NCBI RefSeq assembly: GCF_032116555.1
Contig: NZ_CP134951.1
Location: forward strand, 1 to 64,000
Reading direction: 5' to 3'
DNA: 64,000 nt
DNA from: Halobaculum sp. XH14
Lineage (GTDB): Archaea > Halobacteriota > Halobacteria > Halobacteriales > Haloferacaceae
Shown piece by piece: positions 1-7,638 of the stretch. The notes beneath the pieces are model-generated. The model ran no database searches and was not told the DNA's origin. It saw only the letters and a program-made list of their open reading frames with translations. A program made the translations under genes and the position numbers. Numbering within the stretch: position 1 is the stretch's first letter; the number at the start of each line of letters is the position of its first letter.

Positions 1-135
1 GAAGTTTTGAGATCCGATTCAGGACGGCGAGAACAACTGTACCAACGAGTCGAACGGGGCGAGGCGGGCGAGCCGGAACGGAGGCCCAAACCAGCCGAGC
101 CGCATCGAAGCGACCGGTTCGTCCGGTTCGGCTAG
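1..135 (+). CDS. C-terminal fragment of an upstream gene (unrecognised)
   Basis: The frame starting at base 1 stays open to a TAG at 133-135 and reads as a charged, Arg/Glu-rich tail (LRSDSGRREQLYQRVERGE and onward). Amino-acid and codon choice look haloarchaeal, so this is plausibly the end of a gene that begins before the window. It is too short to assign a family. It could also be chance, because GC-rich DNA keeps frames open. Confidence 0.3.
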   Translation, partial: EVLRSDSGRREQLYQRVERGEAGEPERRPKPAEPHRSDRFVRFG

Positions 136-436
136 CAAAACCGATAGACGCCGAGGAGAAATCTCGCTGTCAACGGACTTGGTGGCCATCGATTTTTTGA
201 CCGCCAGCGCTCGACGCGGGACGGGCGAACTGACCGGCCCGGGCGAACCGCGCAACGAGGCCGATCCGCCCCGGACCCGCGAGCCGGACGAGCGAGGCAA
301 ACGGGCCGAGGAAGGCGAACGAGACACGGGGACCCAACCGCCCAAACCAGTTTAGATAGTTTGGACGGATTTCCCGTATCGTCTGACGAGCGTCTCACAA
401 AGGGCTAATGCGGATGGGCCAGACGAACCAGTTTGT
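136..436. other. Upstream region of parA, with candidate control or partition repeats
   Basis: No convincing gene is seen in this stretch. Immediately before the ParA gene there is an inverted repeat CCAAAC (342-347) / GTTTGG (359-364). The word AACCAGTTT occurs at 346-353 inside the repeat and again at 426-434, touching the start codon. ParA operons are commonly autoregulated, and some carry their centromere sites upstream, so these repeats are candidates for an operator or a partition site. That role is inference; only the repeats are seen. Confidence 0.35.
342..364. promoter_or_regulatory. Inverted repeat upstream of parA
   Basis: CCAAAC and GTTTGG arms are separated by 11 nt. The AACCAGTTT word inside is repeated at 426-434 just before the parA ATG. 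Candidate operator or partition site. Confidence 0.3.
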
Positions 437-1240
437 ATGACCGATTCGTCTCGGACGCCGACGGTGGCCGTCTCGAACCAGAAGGGGGGCGTCGGCAAGA
501 CGACCACGGCCATCAACGTGGGCGGGGCGCTGAACGAGCGGGGCAACGACGTGTTGTTCGTCGATCTCGACCCGCAGGGCAACGCCACCGAGAACCTGGG
601 GATGATGGAGGCGTACGACGCCGAGCCGCCGACGCTGTTCGACTGTCTCACCGACCCGGAGGAGCGCGAGGCGGTCCACGACATCGTCCACGAGCACCCG
701 GAGATGGACGTGCTGCCCTCGAACATCGACATGACCGCCGCGGAGCCGGAGCTCACGCTCTCGCGCCGGAGCGGGGAGCAGCTCGCGCTGCTGCTCGACC
801 GCATCGAGGACGACTACGACTTCATCGTCGTCGACTGCCCGCCGAACCTCGGGAACCTGATGGACAACGCGCTGTACGCGGCGCGCAATCTCCTCATCCC
901 TGCACTGGCCGAATCCACCAGCAAACGGGCGTTCGAACTGCTGTTCGACCACGTCGAGGCCCTGGAACTCGACTACGACATCACCATCCGCGAGCGGGGC
1001 GTCGTCGTGAACCGCATCGACGTCCGGAAGAACCAGGCGAGCGAGATGGTCGACTGGATCAACGAGGCGTTCGACGGGGTTCCCGTGTGGGAGGTCCGCG
1101 AGCGCGCGGCCGTCCAGAAGGCCCTGGAGGACGGCTCCTCGCTGCTGCAGTACGACCCCGAGTGTGACATGTGCGAGGTGTTCCTCGAGGTCGCCGCGAA
1201 CCTGGAGGAGCAGTTCGCCGTCACGGAGGTGGAAGCATGA
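437..1240 (+). CDS. parA: ParA/Soj-type partition ATPase
   Basis: This 267-residue protein is a deviant Walker-type ATPase of the ParA/MinD superfamily. It has a P-loop KGGVGKTT at residues 16-23, a Walker A' segment FVDLDPQGNAT at about 41-51, and a Walker B VVDCPPN at about 131-137. The length is normal for a ParA without an N-terminal DNA-binding domain. ParA proteins bind nucleoid DNA in the ATP state and position replicons or cargo. The small acidic gene 52 nt downstream is the likely partner. The ATG at 437 lies directly after a repeated AACCAGTTT word. A role with the origin at 17-20 kb is possible but not shown. Confidence 0.88.
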   Translation: MTDSSRTPTVAVSNQKGGVGKTTTAINVGGALNERGNDVLFVDLDPQGNATENLGMMEAYDAEPPTLFDCLTDPEEREAVHDIVHEHPEMDVLPSNIDMTAAEPELTLSRRSGEQLALLLDRIEDDYDFIVVDCPPNLGNLMDNALYAARNLLIPALAESTSKRAFELLFDHVEALELDYDITIRERGVVVNRIDVRKNQASEMVDWINEAFDGVPVWEVRERAAVQKALEDGSSLLQYDPECDMCEVFLEVAANLEEQFAVTEVEA

Positions 1241-1292
1241 GTTACCTCACACGCACTGCGCGTGCGGAACCCACGAGCGGAGGCGTCCGCTC

Positions 1293-1733
1293 ATGAGCGA
1301 AGAGGACCGCGCCAGCAGGCTCCGGAACCGTCGCCAGCGGGCGAAGGACAAGGCGACGGGCGACGGCGAACCGGACGAGACGGCCGAGACCGACGAGTCG
1401 GCCGAAGCGGCCAACGTAGCCGAACCATCCAAACCGTCCGAACCGGACGAGCAGGGAGAGTCGGACGAACCGGGCGAGACGGCCGAGTCGGACGAGCCGG
1501 CGGCGGACAGCTCGGTAAAGGACGAACAGGTCGGGACGTACATGTACCTCCCGCGCGAGCAGAAGAAGGAACTCGAACGGACGTACAACCTGCTGAAGGC
1601 CGAGTACGAGTTCGAGTACGACGAGGAGTTCGAGAAGAACCGCCACTTCTTCCCGCTCGTCGTCCGCCACGGGCTGGCAACGCTGGCCGACGCCGACGCG
1701 GACGACGTTCCGTCCCTGCTCGAGGACGTGTAG
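1293..1733 (+). CDS. Small acidic partner of ParA (putative partition accessory protein)
   Basis: The protein has 146 residues from the ATG at 1293; an upstream extension of the frame is out of phase with parA and ignored. The N-terminus is basic (RLRNRRQRAKDK), followed by about 55 residues of low-complexity E/D/S/P, then a compact segment of about 70 residues beginning VGTYMYLPREQKKELERTY and ending FFPLVVRHGLATLADADADD. This layout (basic patch, disordered linker, folded C-terminal domain) suits a DNA- or ParA-binding adaptor. The gene follows parA by 52 nt in the same direction. No ParB helix-turn-helix was recognised, so the partition role rests on context. Confidence 0.6.
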   Translation: MSEEDRASRLRNRRQRAKDKATGDGEPDETAETDESAEAANVAEPSKPSEPDEQGESDEPGETAESDEPAADSSVKDEQVGTYMYLPREQKKELERTYNLLKAEYEFEYDEEFEKNRHFFPLVVRHGLATLADADADDVPSLLEDV

Positions 1734-2225
1734 GGCCGCTCCGTCGCGGGGATCCCGTCACCGACCCGCAATCGATAAATCCCATTTCGCGATACCTTCT
1801 CGTGGCCGGATGAGGCCGCAGTTCGACGTTCCCGAACACGCGGTGCGTTCCGGTTACTTCCCGTTCGGGCCGGTGCGGGCTATCGGTTCACGACCGAGTG
1901 ACGCGGGACCGCCAGACCTTTATCTAGCGTCACTCATCCGACGCGTGAACCGTCCTATGATCCGCCGGCTCGCGTGTCGTCCGGTGTTCGATCCGCTCGC
2001 GCCCCCCGCCGCGCGACGGGCCCGATAGCCGCAGCACCCGGGCTCGCTTCGCTACGTCCCGTAGCCGCAGTGTACCGACCGAACACACACGCATATGCCG
2101 ACAGCCGCCGAGCCGCCGGCAGGTAGCCGGGGCTCGCTCGATCACGGATCGCCGCTCGACCGACGGCCGCCTCGCTCGTATCGGCCGCTCGAACCATCGT
2201 CAACGCTCGCCGGAGGTGGCCGTCC
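1734..2225. other. Intergenic region, no gene recognised
   Basis: About 490 bases without a convincing coding frame. A TATA-like TTTATCTA at about 1919-1926 stands some 30 nt before an ATG at 1958, but the frame there closes after 23 arginine-rich codons. Nothing else stands out. Confidence 0.5.
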
Positions 2226-3524
2226 ATGACCACGGCCGACACGTCCGAGGAGGACCCGTCGCTGTGGCGGAACCGCGACTTCCGGCGGTTCTTCGCCGGT
2301 CAGTTCGTGACGAACGCCGGGGACAGCCTCTACACCGTCGCCGTCCTGTGGCTCGTCTTCGAACTCAGCGGCTCGACGGTCCTCACGGGGATCGCCAACG
2401 CGCTGTTGTTGCTCCCGTGGCTCCTCCAGATGCTCGCCGGGCCGATCGTGGACCGGCTCCCGCTCAAGCCCGTCCTCGTCGGGTCGCAGGTCCTGCAGGG
2501 CGTCGTCGTGCTGGCGCTCCCGCTCGCCGCGGCGGCCGGGCGGCTGAGCGTCGGCGTCCTGTTCGCGGTCGTCCCGCTGTTGACGCTCGCGACGCTGGTG
2601 ATGACACCGGTGGGGACGACGCTCGTGCCGCGCATCGTCGCCGAGGAGCGGCTCTCGCGGGCCAACTCCGCGCTCGCGACCGTCACGCTCGGGCTCGACA
2701 TGGTGTTCGACGCGCTCGGCGGCGCGTTCATCTCCGCCTTCGGCGCGACGACGCTGTTCCTGTTCGACTCCGCGACGTTCGCCCTCGCTGGCCTCCTGTT
2801 CGCCGAGATCACGGTGCCGGCTGCCGACGCCACGGAGGAGCGCCCCGACCCGGCCGGCGAATCGGTGGTCGGCTCCTACGTCGCCGACCTGCGGAACGGG
2901 GTCGACGTCCTCCGCGGAACCGTCTTCGTCGAACTCGTGTTCACGACGGCGGTGCTCAACCTCGCGACCGGCGTGACGCTCGCGATCCTCCCGGCGTTCG
3001 GCGACGCGCTCGGCGGCCCCGCCGTCTACGGCCTGTTGCTCGGCGCGCTCGGCGGCGGCCGGCTCGTCGGGTCGCTCCTCGCGCCCCGCCTCGAGGCGGT
3101 CGCGTACGGCCGGCTGCTGCTCGCCGGCGACTGCCTGGCCGCGTGCTGCTGGCTTGCCGCGGTCAGTGCGCCCTCGACGGCGCTCACCGTCGCCCTGTTC
3201 GGGCTCGCGTGGGTGCCGGCGGGGGTCGCCGGCGTGCTCACGTCGACGCTGAACCAGACGGTGTTCCCGGACGACCTCCTCGGTCGCGTCTCGTCGATCA
3301 AGGGGACGGCGGCGGGGGCCACGCTGCCGCTCGGCTCGCTGATCGGCGGCGGCGTCGCCGAGGTGCTCGGCGCGACGACGACGATGGGGCTGGCCGCGCT
3401 CGGCTTCGGATTCAGCGGGCTGTACGTGCTCGTTCGCCCCCGGCTCCGCCGTCTTCCCGCGGTCGCGGACGCCGACCCGGGCGACTTCGACGTGACGGCG
3501 TCGCCGTCCCGCGACGGGGAGTGA
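2226..3524 (+). CDS. MFS transporter (EntS/MFS_3-like exporter)
   Basis: A 432-residue, strongly hydrophobic protein with a pattern of about 12 transmembrane segments and a cytoplasmic N-terminus. RNRDFRRFFAGQFVTNAGDS at residues 15-34 is the typical opening of the MFS_3 subfamily, which exports siderophores, macrolides and other small molecules. GPIVDRLPLKPVLVGS in the loop between helices 2 and 3 matches the MFS motif A region. The substrate cannot be read from the sequence. The ATG at 2226 gives the natural length. Neighbours give no clear functional link. Confidence 0.85.
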   Translation: MTTADTSEEDPSLWRNRDFRRFFAGQFVTNAGDSLYTVAVLWLVFELSGSTVLTGIANALLLLPWLLQMLAGPIVDRLPLKPVLVGSQVLQGVVVLALPLAAAAGRLSVGVLFAVVPLLTLATLVMTPVGTTLVPRIVAEERLSRANSALATVTLGLDMVFDALGGAFISAFGATTLFLFDSATFALAGLLFAEITVPAADATEERPDPAGESVVGSYVADLRNGVDVLRGTVFVELVFTTAVLNLATGVTLAILPAFGDALGGPAVYGLLLGALGGGRLVGSLLAPRLEAVAYGRLLLAGDCLAACCWLAAVSAPSTALTVALFGLAWVPAGVAGVLTSTLNQTVFPDDLLGRVSSIKGTAAGATLPLGSLIGGGVAEVLGATTTMGLAALGFGFSGLYVLVRPRLRRLPAVADADPGDFDVTASPSRDGE

Positions 3525-3562
3525 CGCGGCGCGACTCCCCCACGGACCGGTTCGAAGCGGGC

Positions 3563-4591
3563 TCAGGAGGACTCGTTCGACGACCCGTTGCCCGCGTCGG
3601 TCCCGCAGGCCATCAGCGTCGACACCGTCGTCACGTCGAGCCCGCCCTCGGCGTCGAGTCGGGCCGTGGTCGACGAGTCGTTACAGTCGAAGTTCCCGGG
3701 CGAGAGCGCCGCGGTGGCGACCGCGTCCGATTCGACGACTCGCAGGTCGACCCCGTAGTCCCCGCTCTCGGTGACGGTGACGATCGCCCTCGTGTCCGCC
3801 TCGAGCGTGTAGACGCCGTCGAAGCGGGTGGTCGACGGGTCGTCCACGAGGAGCCGCACGGTCCACGAGTCGTCCGTCGGGTTCTCGATGACGACGTCGT
3901 GAATGCCCTTCCCCGTGTCCGCCGGGACCGGCTCGTCACCGACCACCTGCGGGGCGAGCCCGTCACCGTCGACCCGTTCGGTCACGACGCCCGGACAGGC
4001 CATGAGCGTCGAGATCGAGGTCGAATCCAGCGATCCGTCCGCCTGCACGCCGATCCCCGTCCGCGTGTGGTTACAGGTGAACTGCTCGGTTCCGATCGTC
4101 AGCGACTCGGTCGCGTCCGTCGCGGGCAGCGCCGCCTCGACGTCGTAGGGAGCGAGGTCCGTCAGCGACGCGGCGACGGTCGCGGCGGCGGCGAGGTCGA
4201 ACCGCTCGTCGAGCAGCGCGTCACCGGATCGGACGATCGAGAGCGTCGCCTCCCGCCGCTCGTCAGTCGGGTTGGTCAGCGCGACGCGGTGGGGTTTCCT
4301 GAGCCCGCGCGCTTCGAGCGCGCCCGACCCGAGCGTCCGCTCGTCCGTCTCGTCCGCCTTGACGACGGTGGGGTCCGGCATATCGGTCTCGGTGGGAGTT
4401 CCGTCCGGCGAGGTGGGAGACGTTCCGGCACCGTCCGCGTTCGTGCCGGCGTCAGCGTCGCCACCGTCTCCACCGCCGCCCGGAGTCGCTCGCGAGACAC
4501 AGCCCGTCACCGCGGTCGTCAGTCCGATCCCTGCCGCCGTGCCGATGAACGCTCGTCGGTTCACACTCGCACTGTATACGGGGGTAACCAT
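3563..4591 (-). CDS. Tat-exported lipoprotein with duplicated cysteine motif
   Basis: 342 residues. The N-terminus NRRAFIGTAAGIGLTTAVTGC combines a twin-arginine-like motif with a lipobox cysteine at about residue 31, so the mature protein is probably lipid-anchored outside the membrane. A Gly/Asp/Thr/Pro-rich linker follows. The rest holds two related segments: one has FTCNHT and later STLMACPG, the other FDCNDS and later STLMACGT, so each carries a Cys-Asn and a Met-Ala-Cys element about 30 residues apart. The family was not recognised. The gene lies downstream of, and codirectional with, a membrane-bound winged-helix regulator; both carry a TCAAAG/CTTTGA palindrome upstream. A GTG at 4564 is an alternative start. 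Confidence 0.7.
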   Translation of the reverse strand: MVTPVYSASVNRRAFIGTAAGIGLTTAVTGCVSRATPGGGGDGGDADAGTNADGAGTSPTSPDGTPTETDMPDPTVVKADETDERTLGSGALEARGLRKPHRVALTNPTDERREATLSIVRSGDALLDERFDLAAAATVAASLTDLAPYDVEAALPATDATESLTIGTEQFTCNHTRTGIGVQADGSLDSTSISTLMACPGVVTERVDGDGLAPQVVGDEPVPADTGKGIHDVVIENPTDDSWTVRLLVDDPSTTRFDGVYTLEADTRAIVTVTESGDYGVDLRVVESDAVATAALSPGNFDCNDSSTTARLDAEGGLDVTTVSTLMACGTDAGNGSSNESS

Positions 4592-4606
4592 CGCCCTACC
4601 CCAGGT

Positions 4607-4623
4607 TCAAAGAGGGCCTTTGA
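4607..4623. promoter_or_regulatory. Palindromic operator candidate before the lipoprotein gene
   Basis: TCAAAG and CTTTGA arms are separated by 5 nt and followed by GTCCC. The element sits 16-32 nt upstream of the start codon at 4591, overlapping where the TATA box of a leaderless gene should be. The same palindrome, with the same GTCCC tail, recurs at 5320-5335. Confidence 0.55.
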
Positions 4624-4637
4624 GTCCCGGACGCGAG

Positions 4638-5276
4638 CTAGGCCGACCCGTGACGACGCCGCCGGGGTCGGTACGTCCGCCAGTACCAGAGCCCGAACAG
4701 ACAGCAGGTCACGACGAGGCCGACCCAGAGGAGGACCCCGCCGGGACCGGTCGCAAAGCCGGCGAGCGCGTCCCAGAGCGTCGGCTCCGGCGGCTGCTGG
4801 AGCGGCGTCCGGACGGGCCGGACGGACGGGCGGCCGGTCCAGCGGGCGTGGACGAGCGCGCTCGCCAGGCCGAGGACGCCGAGCGCGCCGAGCGCGCGTC
4901 GGAGCGCCGTCGAGAGCGACGGGGTCGCGTGTTCGGCCCCCGCGTGGATGACGAGCGCGCTGTTGGTGGGCGCGTACACGTCCATCTCGCGGCCCTGCCC
5001 GGAGTACCACGTCTCGACGACCTCGACCAGGTCCGCGTCCACGAGGCGGTCGAGGTGGTAGCTGGCGTTCTGGACCGACGTGTCGAGGGCCGCGGCGACG
5101 TCGGAGGCCGTCCGCGGTTCCTCGTAGAGGCTCCCCAGGATCCGACGCGCCGTCGTCGAGGAGACGGCCGCGAGGACGTCGTCGGCGTCGGCGTCCGCGA
5201 AGTCGACGAGCCGCGGGTCGAGGTCGCGGCCGGCGAGGTTCTCGGTGGCTGGCTTGAGCGGGAGGAGCGACGTCAT
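4638..5276 (-). CDS. Membrane-anchored winged-helix (ArsR-like) transcriptional regulator
   Basis: 212 residues. Residues of about 30-95 form a winged-helix domain (LAAVSSTTARRILGSLYEEP, then DVAAALDTSVQNASYHLDRL), as in ArsR-like archaeal regulators. The C-terminal half has two hydrophobic stretches, at about 130-142 and 175-195, and ends in a basic tail RTYRPRRRRHGS. This suggests a membrane-tethered sensor-regulator. The lipoprotein gene lies just downstream on the same strand. Palindromes upstream of both genes suggest the regulator controls itself and its neighbour, which is inference. Confidence 0.75.
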   Translation of the reverse strand: MTSLLPLKPATENLAGRDLDPRLVDFADADADDVLAAVSSTTARRILGSLYEEPRTASDVAAALDTSVQNASYHLDRLVDADLVEVVETWYSGQGREMDVYAPTNSALVIHAGAEHATPSLSTALRRALGALGVLGLASALVHARWTGRPSVRPVRTPLQQPPEPTLWDALAGFATGPGGVLLWVGLVVTCCLFGLWYWRTYRPRRRRHGSA

Positions 5277-5319
5277 TACGGCCCGGTTCGACCCGGGGTA
5301 GTTTACACCTGCTGAACGC

Positions 5320-5335
5320 TCAAAGGGTTCTTTGA
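5320..5335. promoter_or_regulatory. Palindromic operator candidate before the winged-helix regulator
   Basis: TCAAAG and CTTTGA arms are separated by 4 nt and followed by GTCCC. The element lies about 45-60 nt upstream of the regulator start at 5276, just outside a possible TATA element (GTAAAC on the minus strand, near 5300-5306). It matches the palindrome at 4607-4623. Confidence 0.55.
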
Positions 5336-5474
5336 GTCCCGTGCCGGTGCCTTCGAGGCCGCGGACGCCGACGCGGAGACCGCCCCGACGGCCGGGGTGA
5401 ACCGGTCGCTGGCTTAAATCCCCCTCCGAGCGGCGGGAGGGTGTATACCGTCACCGTTTCACACATGGGACAGT

Positions 5475-6905
5475 ATGGCAACCGAAGGAGCGGACGGCAC
5501 GCACAGACTGGAGAGCGAGCCCGCGGCGCGGAGCATCGCCGACGTCGACCTGCACGAGTTCGACGGGCGGGCGGTGGCGAAGTTCGGCTTCGCGTTCGCC
5601 GTCGGCGCGTTCTTCTTCCTCCTGCCGGTTCCCTGGCAGGGCGAGGTGACGGTCCCGTTCGACATCGTCGTGAGCTGGATCACCGGGACGTTCCCGGACG
5701 CCGTGGGGGTGTACGCGCTGGCGATCATCGTCGCCGGCGGCGTCGCCACCACCCTCGCGGAGCTCGACGACCGCGGGCTCTGGACGACCGGGTACGACCT
5801 CTCGGCCTTCGAGAGCTCGACGGTGTTCTGGGCGCTTCGCGTGCTGGGGGCCGTCCTCGCGCCGATCATGTTCCTCAAGCTCGGCCCCGCGTGGCTCCAC
5901 ACGCCGAGCACTGGCGGGTTCATGTGGGGGACGCTCGTCTACAGCGTGGGCGTCATCATCCCGGTCGGTGCGGTGTTCATCACCGTGTTCGTCGAGCTCG
6001 GCGGGCTGGAGTTCGTCGGCACGCTCGCCCGGCCGGTGATGAAGCCGCTGTTCAAGCTGCCGGGACGGGCCGCCCTCGACAGCCTCGCCTCGTGGGTCGG
6101 CTCCTACAGCGTCGGCCTCTACGTGACGCGCAACGTCTTCGAGCGCGGCGACTACAGCAAGCGCGACGTGTTCACCATCGCGACGTGCTTCTCGACTGTG
6201 AGCATCGGCTTCGTCGGCGTCGTCGCGGCCACGCTGGAGATGCTGGCGCTGTTCCCCGTCATCTTCGCCGCCTACTTCGTCTGTGTCGTCGTCACCGCGG
6301 CCATCCTCGTGCGGCTGCCGCCGGTCAGCACGACCCCCGAGGCGTACATCACCGACCCGGACCCCGAGGTCCCGTTCACGGGCTCGCCCGGGGAGTACGT
6401 CCGCTTCGCGGCCAGCGAGGCCGTCGGCAAGGCCGCCGAGGGCGAGACGTTCCTCGGCGCCGCAAAGCGCGGGTTCGTCGACGGGGTGCGGCTCACGAGC
6501 CTCATCCTCGGCACCATCCTCGCGGTGGGGCTGGCCGCGACGCTGCTATCGGCCAACACCCCGACGTTCGACGTCCTGGGCGCGCCGCTCGTCCCCGTCA
6601 TCGCCGCGCTCGGGATCCCGAACCCCGAGGTCGTCGCGCCGGCGACCATCGTCGGCATCACCGAGATGTACGTCCCGGTCCTGCTCGTCGTGGAGGCCGA
6701 CCCGATGGCCCGCTTCTTCGTCGCCGTGCTGGCCGTCTCCCAGCTCATCTTCTTCTCAAGCGTCGGACCGATGACGATGGACATGTTCTCGGACGTGCCC
6801 GTCCGGTTCCGCGATCTCGTCCTCCTGTTCGTCATGCGGACGATCATCCTCGTCCCGTTGATCGCCGGCATCACCCACCTGGTCGCGGCGATGGGGCTGC
6901 TCTAG
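5475..6905 (+). CDS. YjiH-type membrane protein with nucleoside-recognition (gate) domain
   Basis: 476 residues, rich in hydrophobic helices (about 10), with long conserved segments such as KLPGRAALDSLASWVGSYSV and TRNVFERGDYSKRDVFTIAT. These fit the YjiH/nucleoside-recognition family of putative transporters. It precedes the histidine-utilisation genes, so a role in uptake of histidine or urocanate is a reasonable inference but unproved. A TATA-like TTAAAT lies near 5414. Its TAG stop overlaps the TAG stop of the convergent regulator through the palindrome CTAG at 6902-6905. Confidence 0.72.
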   Translation: MATEGADGTHRLESEPAARSIADVDLHEFDGRAVAKFGFAFAVGAFFFLLPVPWQGEVTVPFDIVVSWITGTFPDAVGVYALAIIVAGGVATTLAELDDRGLWTTGYDLSAFESSTVFWALRVLGAVLAPIMFLKLGPAWLHTPSTGGFMWGTLVYSVGVIIPVGAVFITVFVELGGLEFVGTLARPVMKPLFKLPGRAALDSLASWVGSYSVGLYVTRNVFERGDYSKRDVFTIATCFSTVSIGFVGVVAATLEMLALFPVIFAAYFVCVVVTAAILVRLPPVSTTPEAYITDPDPEVPFTGSPGEYVRFAASEAVGKAAEGETFLGAAKRGFVDGVRLTSLILGTILAVGLAATLLSANTPTFDVLGAPLVPVIAALGIPNPEVVAPATIVGITEMYVPVLLVVEADPMARFFVAVLAVSQLIFFSSVGPMTMDMFSDVPVRFRDLVLLFVMRTIILVPLIAGITHLVAAMGLL

Positions 6906-7552
6906 GCGACCACGTCGACGAGCGAATCCACCAGCTTGTTCTCGGCGCGGCGGAGGTGTTCCTCGGCCGTTCGGCGCGTCACCCCCACCGCGTCGGCGAT
7001 CTCGGCGGTCGTCACCGCCCGCGGGATCTCGTAGTAGCCGTTGTCGGCCGCGTACCGCAGGACCGCGGACTGCCGGTCGGTCAGGTCGGGCGCGACCCCG
7101 TGGGGCGCGAGCAGCGGGCTTCGGGGGCGGACGGAGTCGATCTTCCGCTTCGACTCGACGGTGACGGCGGCGTCGGCCGCCAGGAGGTCGTGGAAGCAGT
7201 CGGTGAGCGCTCCGGCCGACAGCGACAGCACGCGACAGATCTTGTCGCCGCCCTCGTACTCCAGCGGGTACAACAGGAGACAGCCGTGCCGGTCGAGGAC
7301 CGACTCGATCAGGTCGGCCTCGTGGTCGCGGAGGCAGTCGCCGGTGACCAGCACGGTCTCCCCGCGGTTCCGGAGCCGTTCCCGGACCCCGACCGTCTCG
7401 CTCACCCGGGCTTCCACCTCGTCTGCCGCCTCCGCGGAGACGTGGAGCAGGTCGCAGTGGCGGTTACACCAGAGTTCGATGCTCGCGGCCGTGCCCGCCG
7501 TCGCGTCGGCGTACGCCGACCGCCCGGTGATGCGCAGCGTCGCCTCGTACAT
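6902..7552 (-). CDS. Bat-type HTH regulator of the hut operon
   Basis: 216 residues from the ATG at 7552 (MYEATLRITG), preferred because a TATA-like TTTATG on the minus strand (7578-7584) lies about 28 nt upstream; the frame also extends to a GTG at 7588. The N-terminal part has cysteines and histidines (WCNRHCDLLHV) and resembles the sensory half of haloarchaeal bacterio-opsin-activator proteins. The C-terminus LTDRQSAVLRYAADNGYYEI followed by TAEIADAVGVTRRTAEEHLR is an HTH_10 (Bat) DNA-binding domain. It is divergent from hutU with a short gap, so it most likely regulates histidine catabolism. Confidence 0.8.
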   Translation of the reverse strand: MYEATLRITGRSAYADATAGTAASIELWCNRHCDLLHVSAEAADEVEARVSETVGVRERLRNRGETVLVTGDCLRDHEADLIESVLDRHGCLLLYPLEYEGGDKICRVLSLSAGALTDCFHDLLAADAAVTVESKRKIDSVRPRSPLLAPHGVAPDLTDRQSAVLRYAADNGYYEIPRAVTTAEIADAVGVTRRTAEEHLRRAENKLVDSLVDVVA

Positions 7553-7575
7553 GCACGGGAGCGCGGCCCGACGGT

Positions 7576-7584
7576 ACATAAATG
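7576..7584 (-). promoter_or_regulatory. TATA-like box of the Bat-type regulator
   Basis: CATTTATGT on the minus strand lies about 28 nt before the ATG at 7552, the spacing expected of a leaderless haloarchaeal gene. Next to it, CTCCG/CGGAG arms with a 2-nt spacer (7588-7599) sit between the divergent genes and may be an operator. Confidence 0.4.
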
Positions 7585-7638
7585 ACACTCCGAACGGAGG
7601 GCCGAACGGTATCCGCCCACGTGTGCAACTAGCACGAC

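Noticed and set aside
1810-2028. 72-codon open frame between the partition genes and the MFS gene
   Set aside because: Rich in arginine and proline, no family, and composition like non-coding GC-rich DNA.
2216-4951. 911-codon open frame on the plus strand
   Set aside because: Runs out of frame through the MFS gene and antisense through the lipoprotein and regulator genes; no domain recognised.
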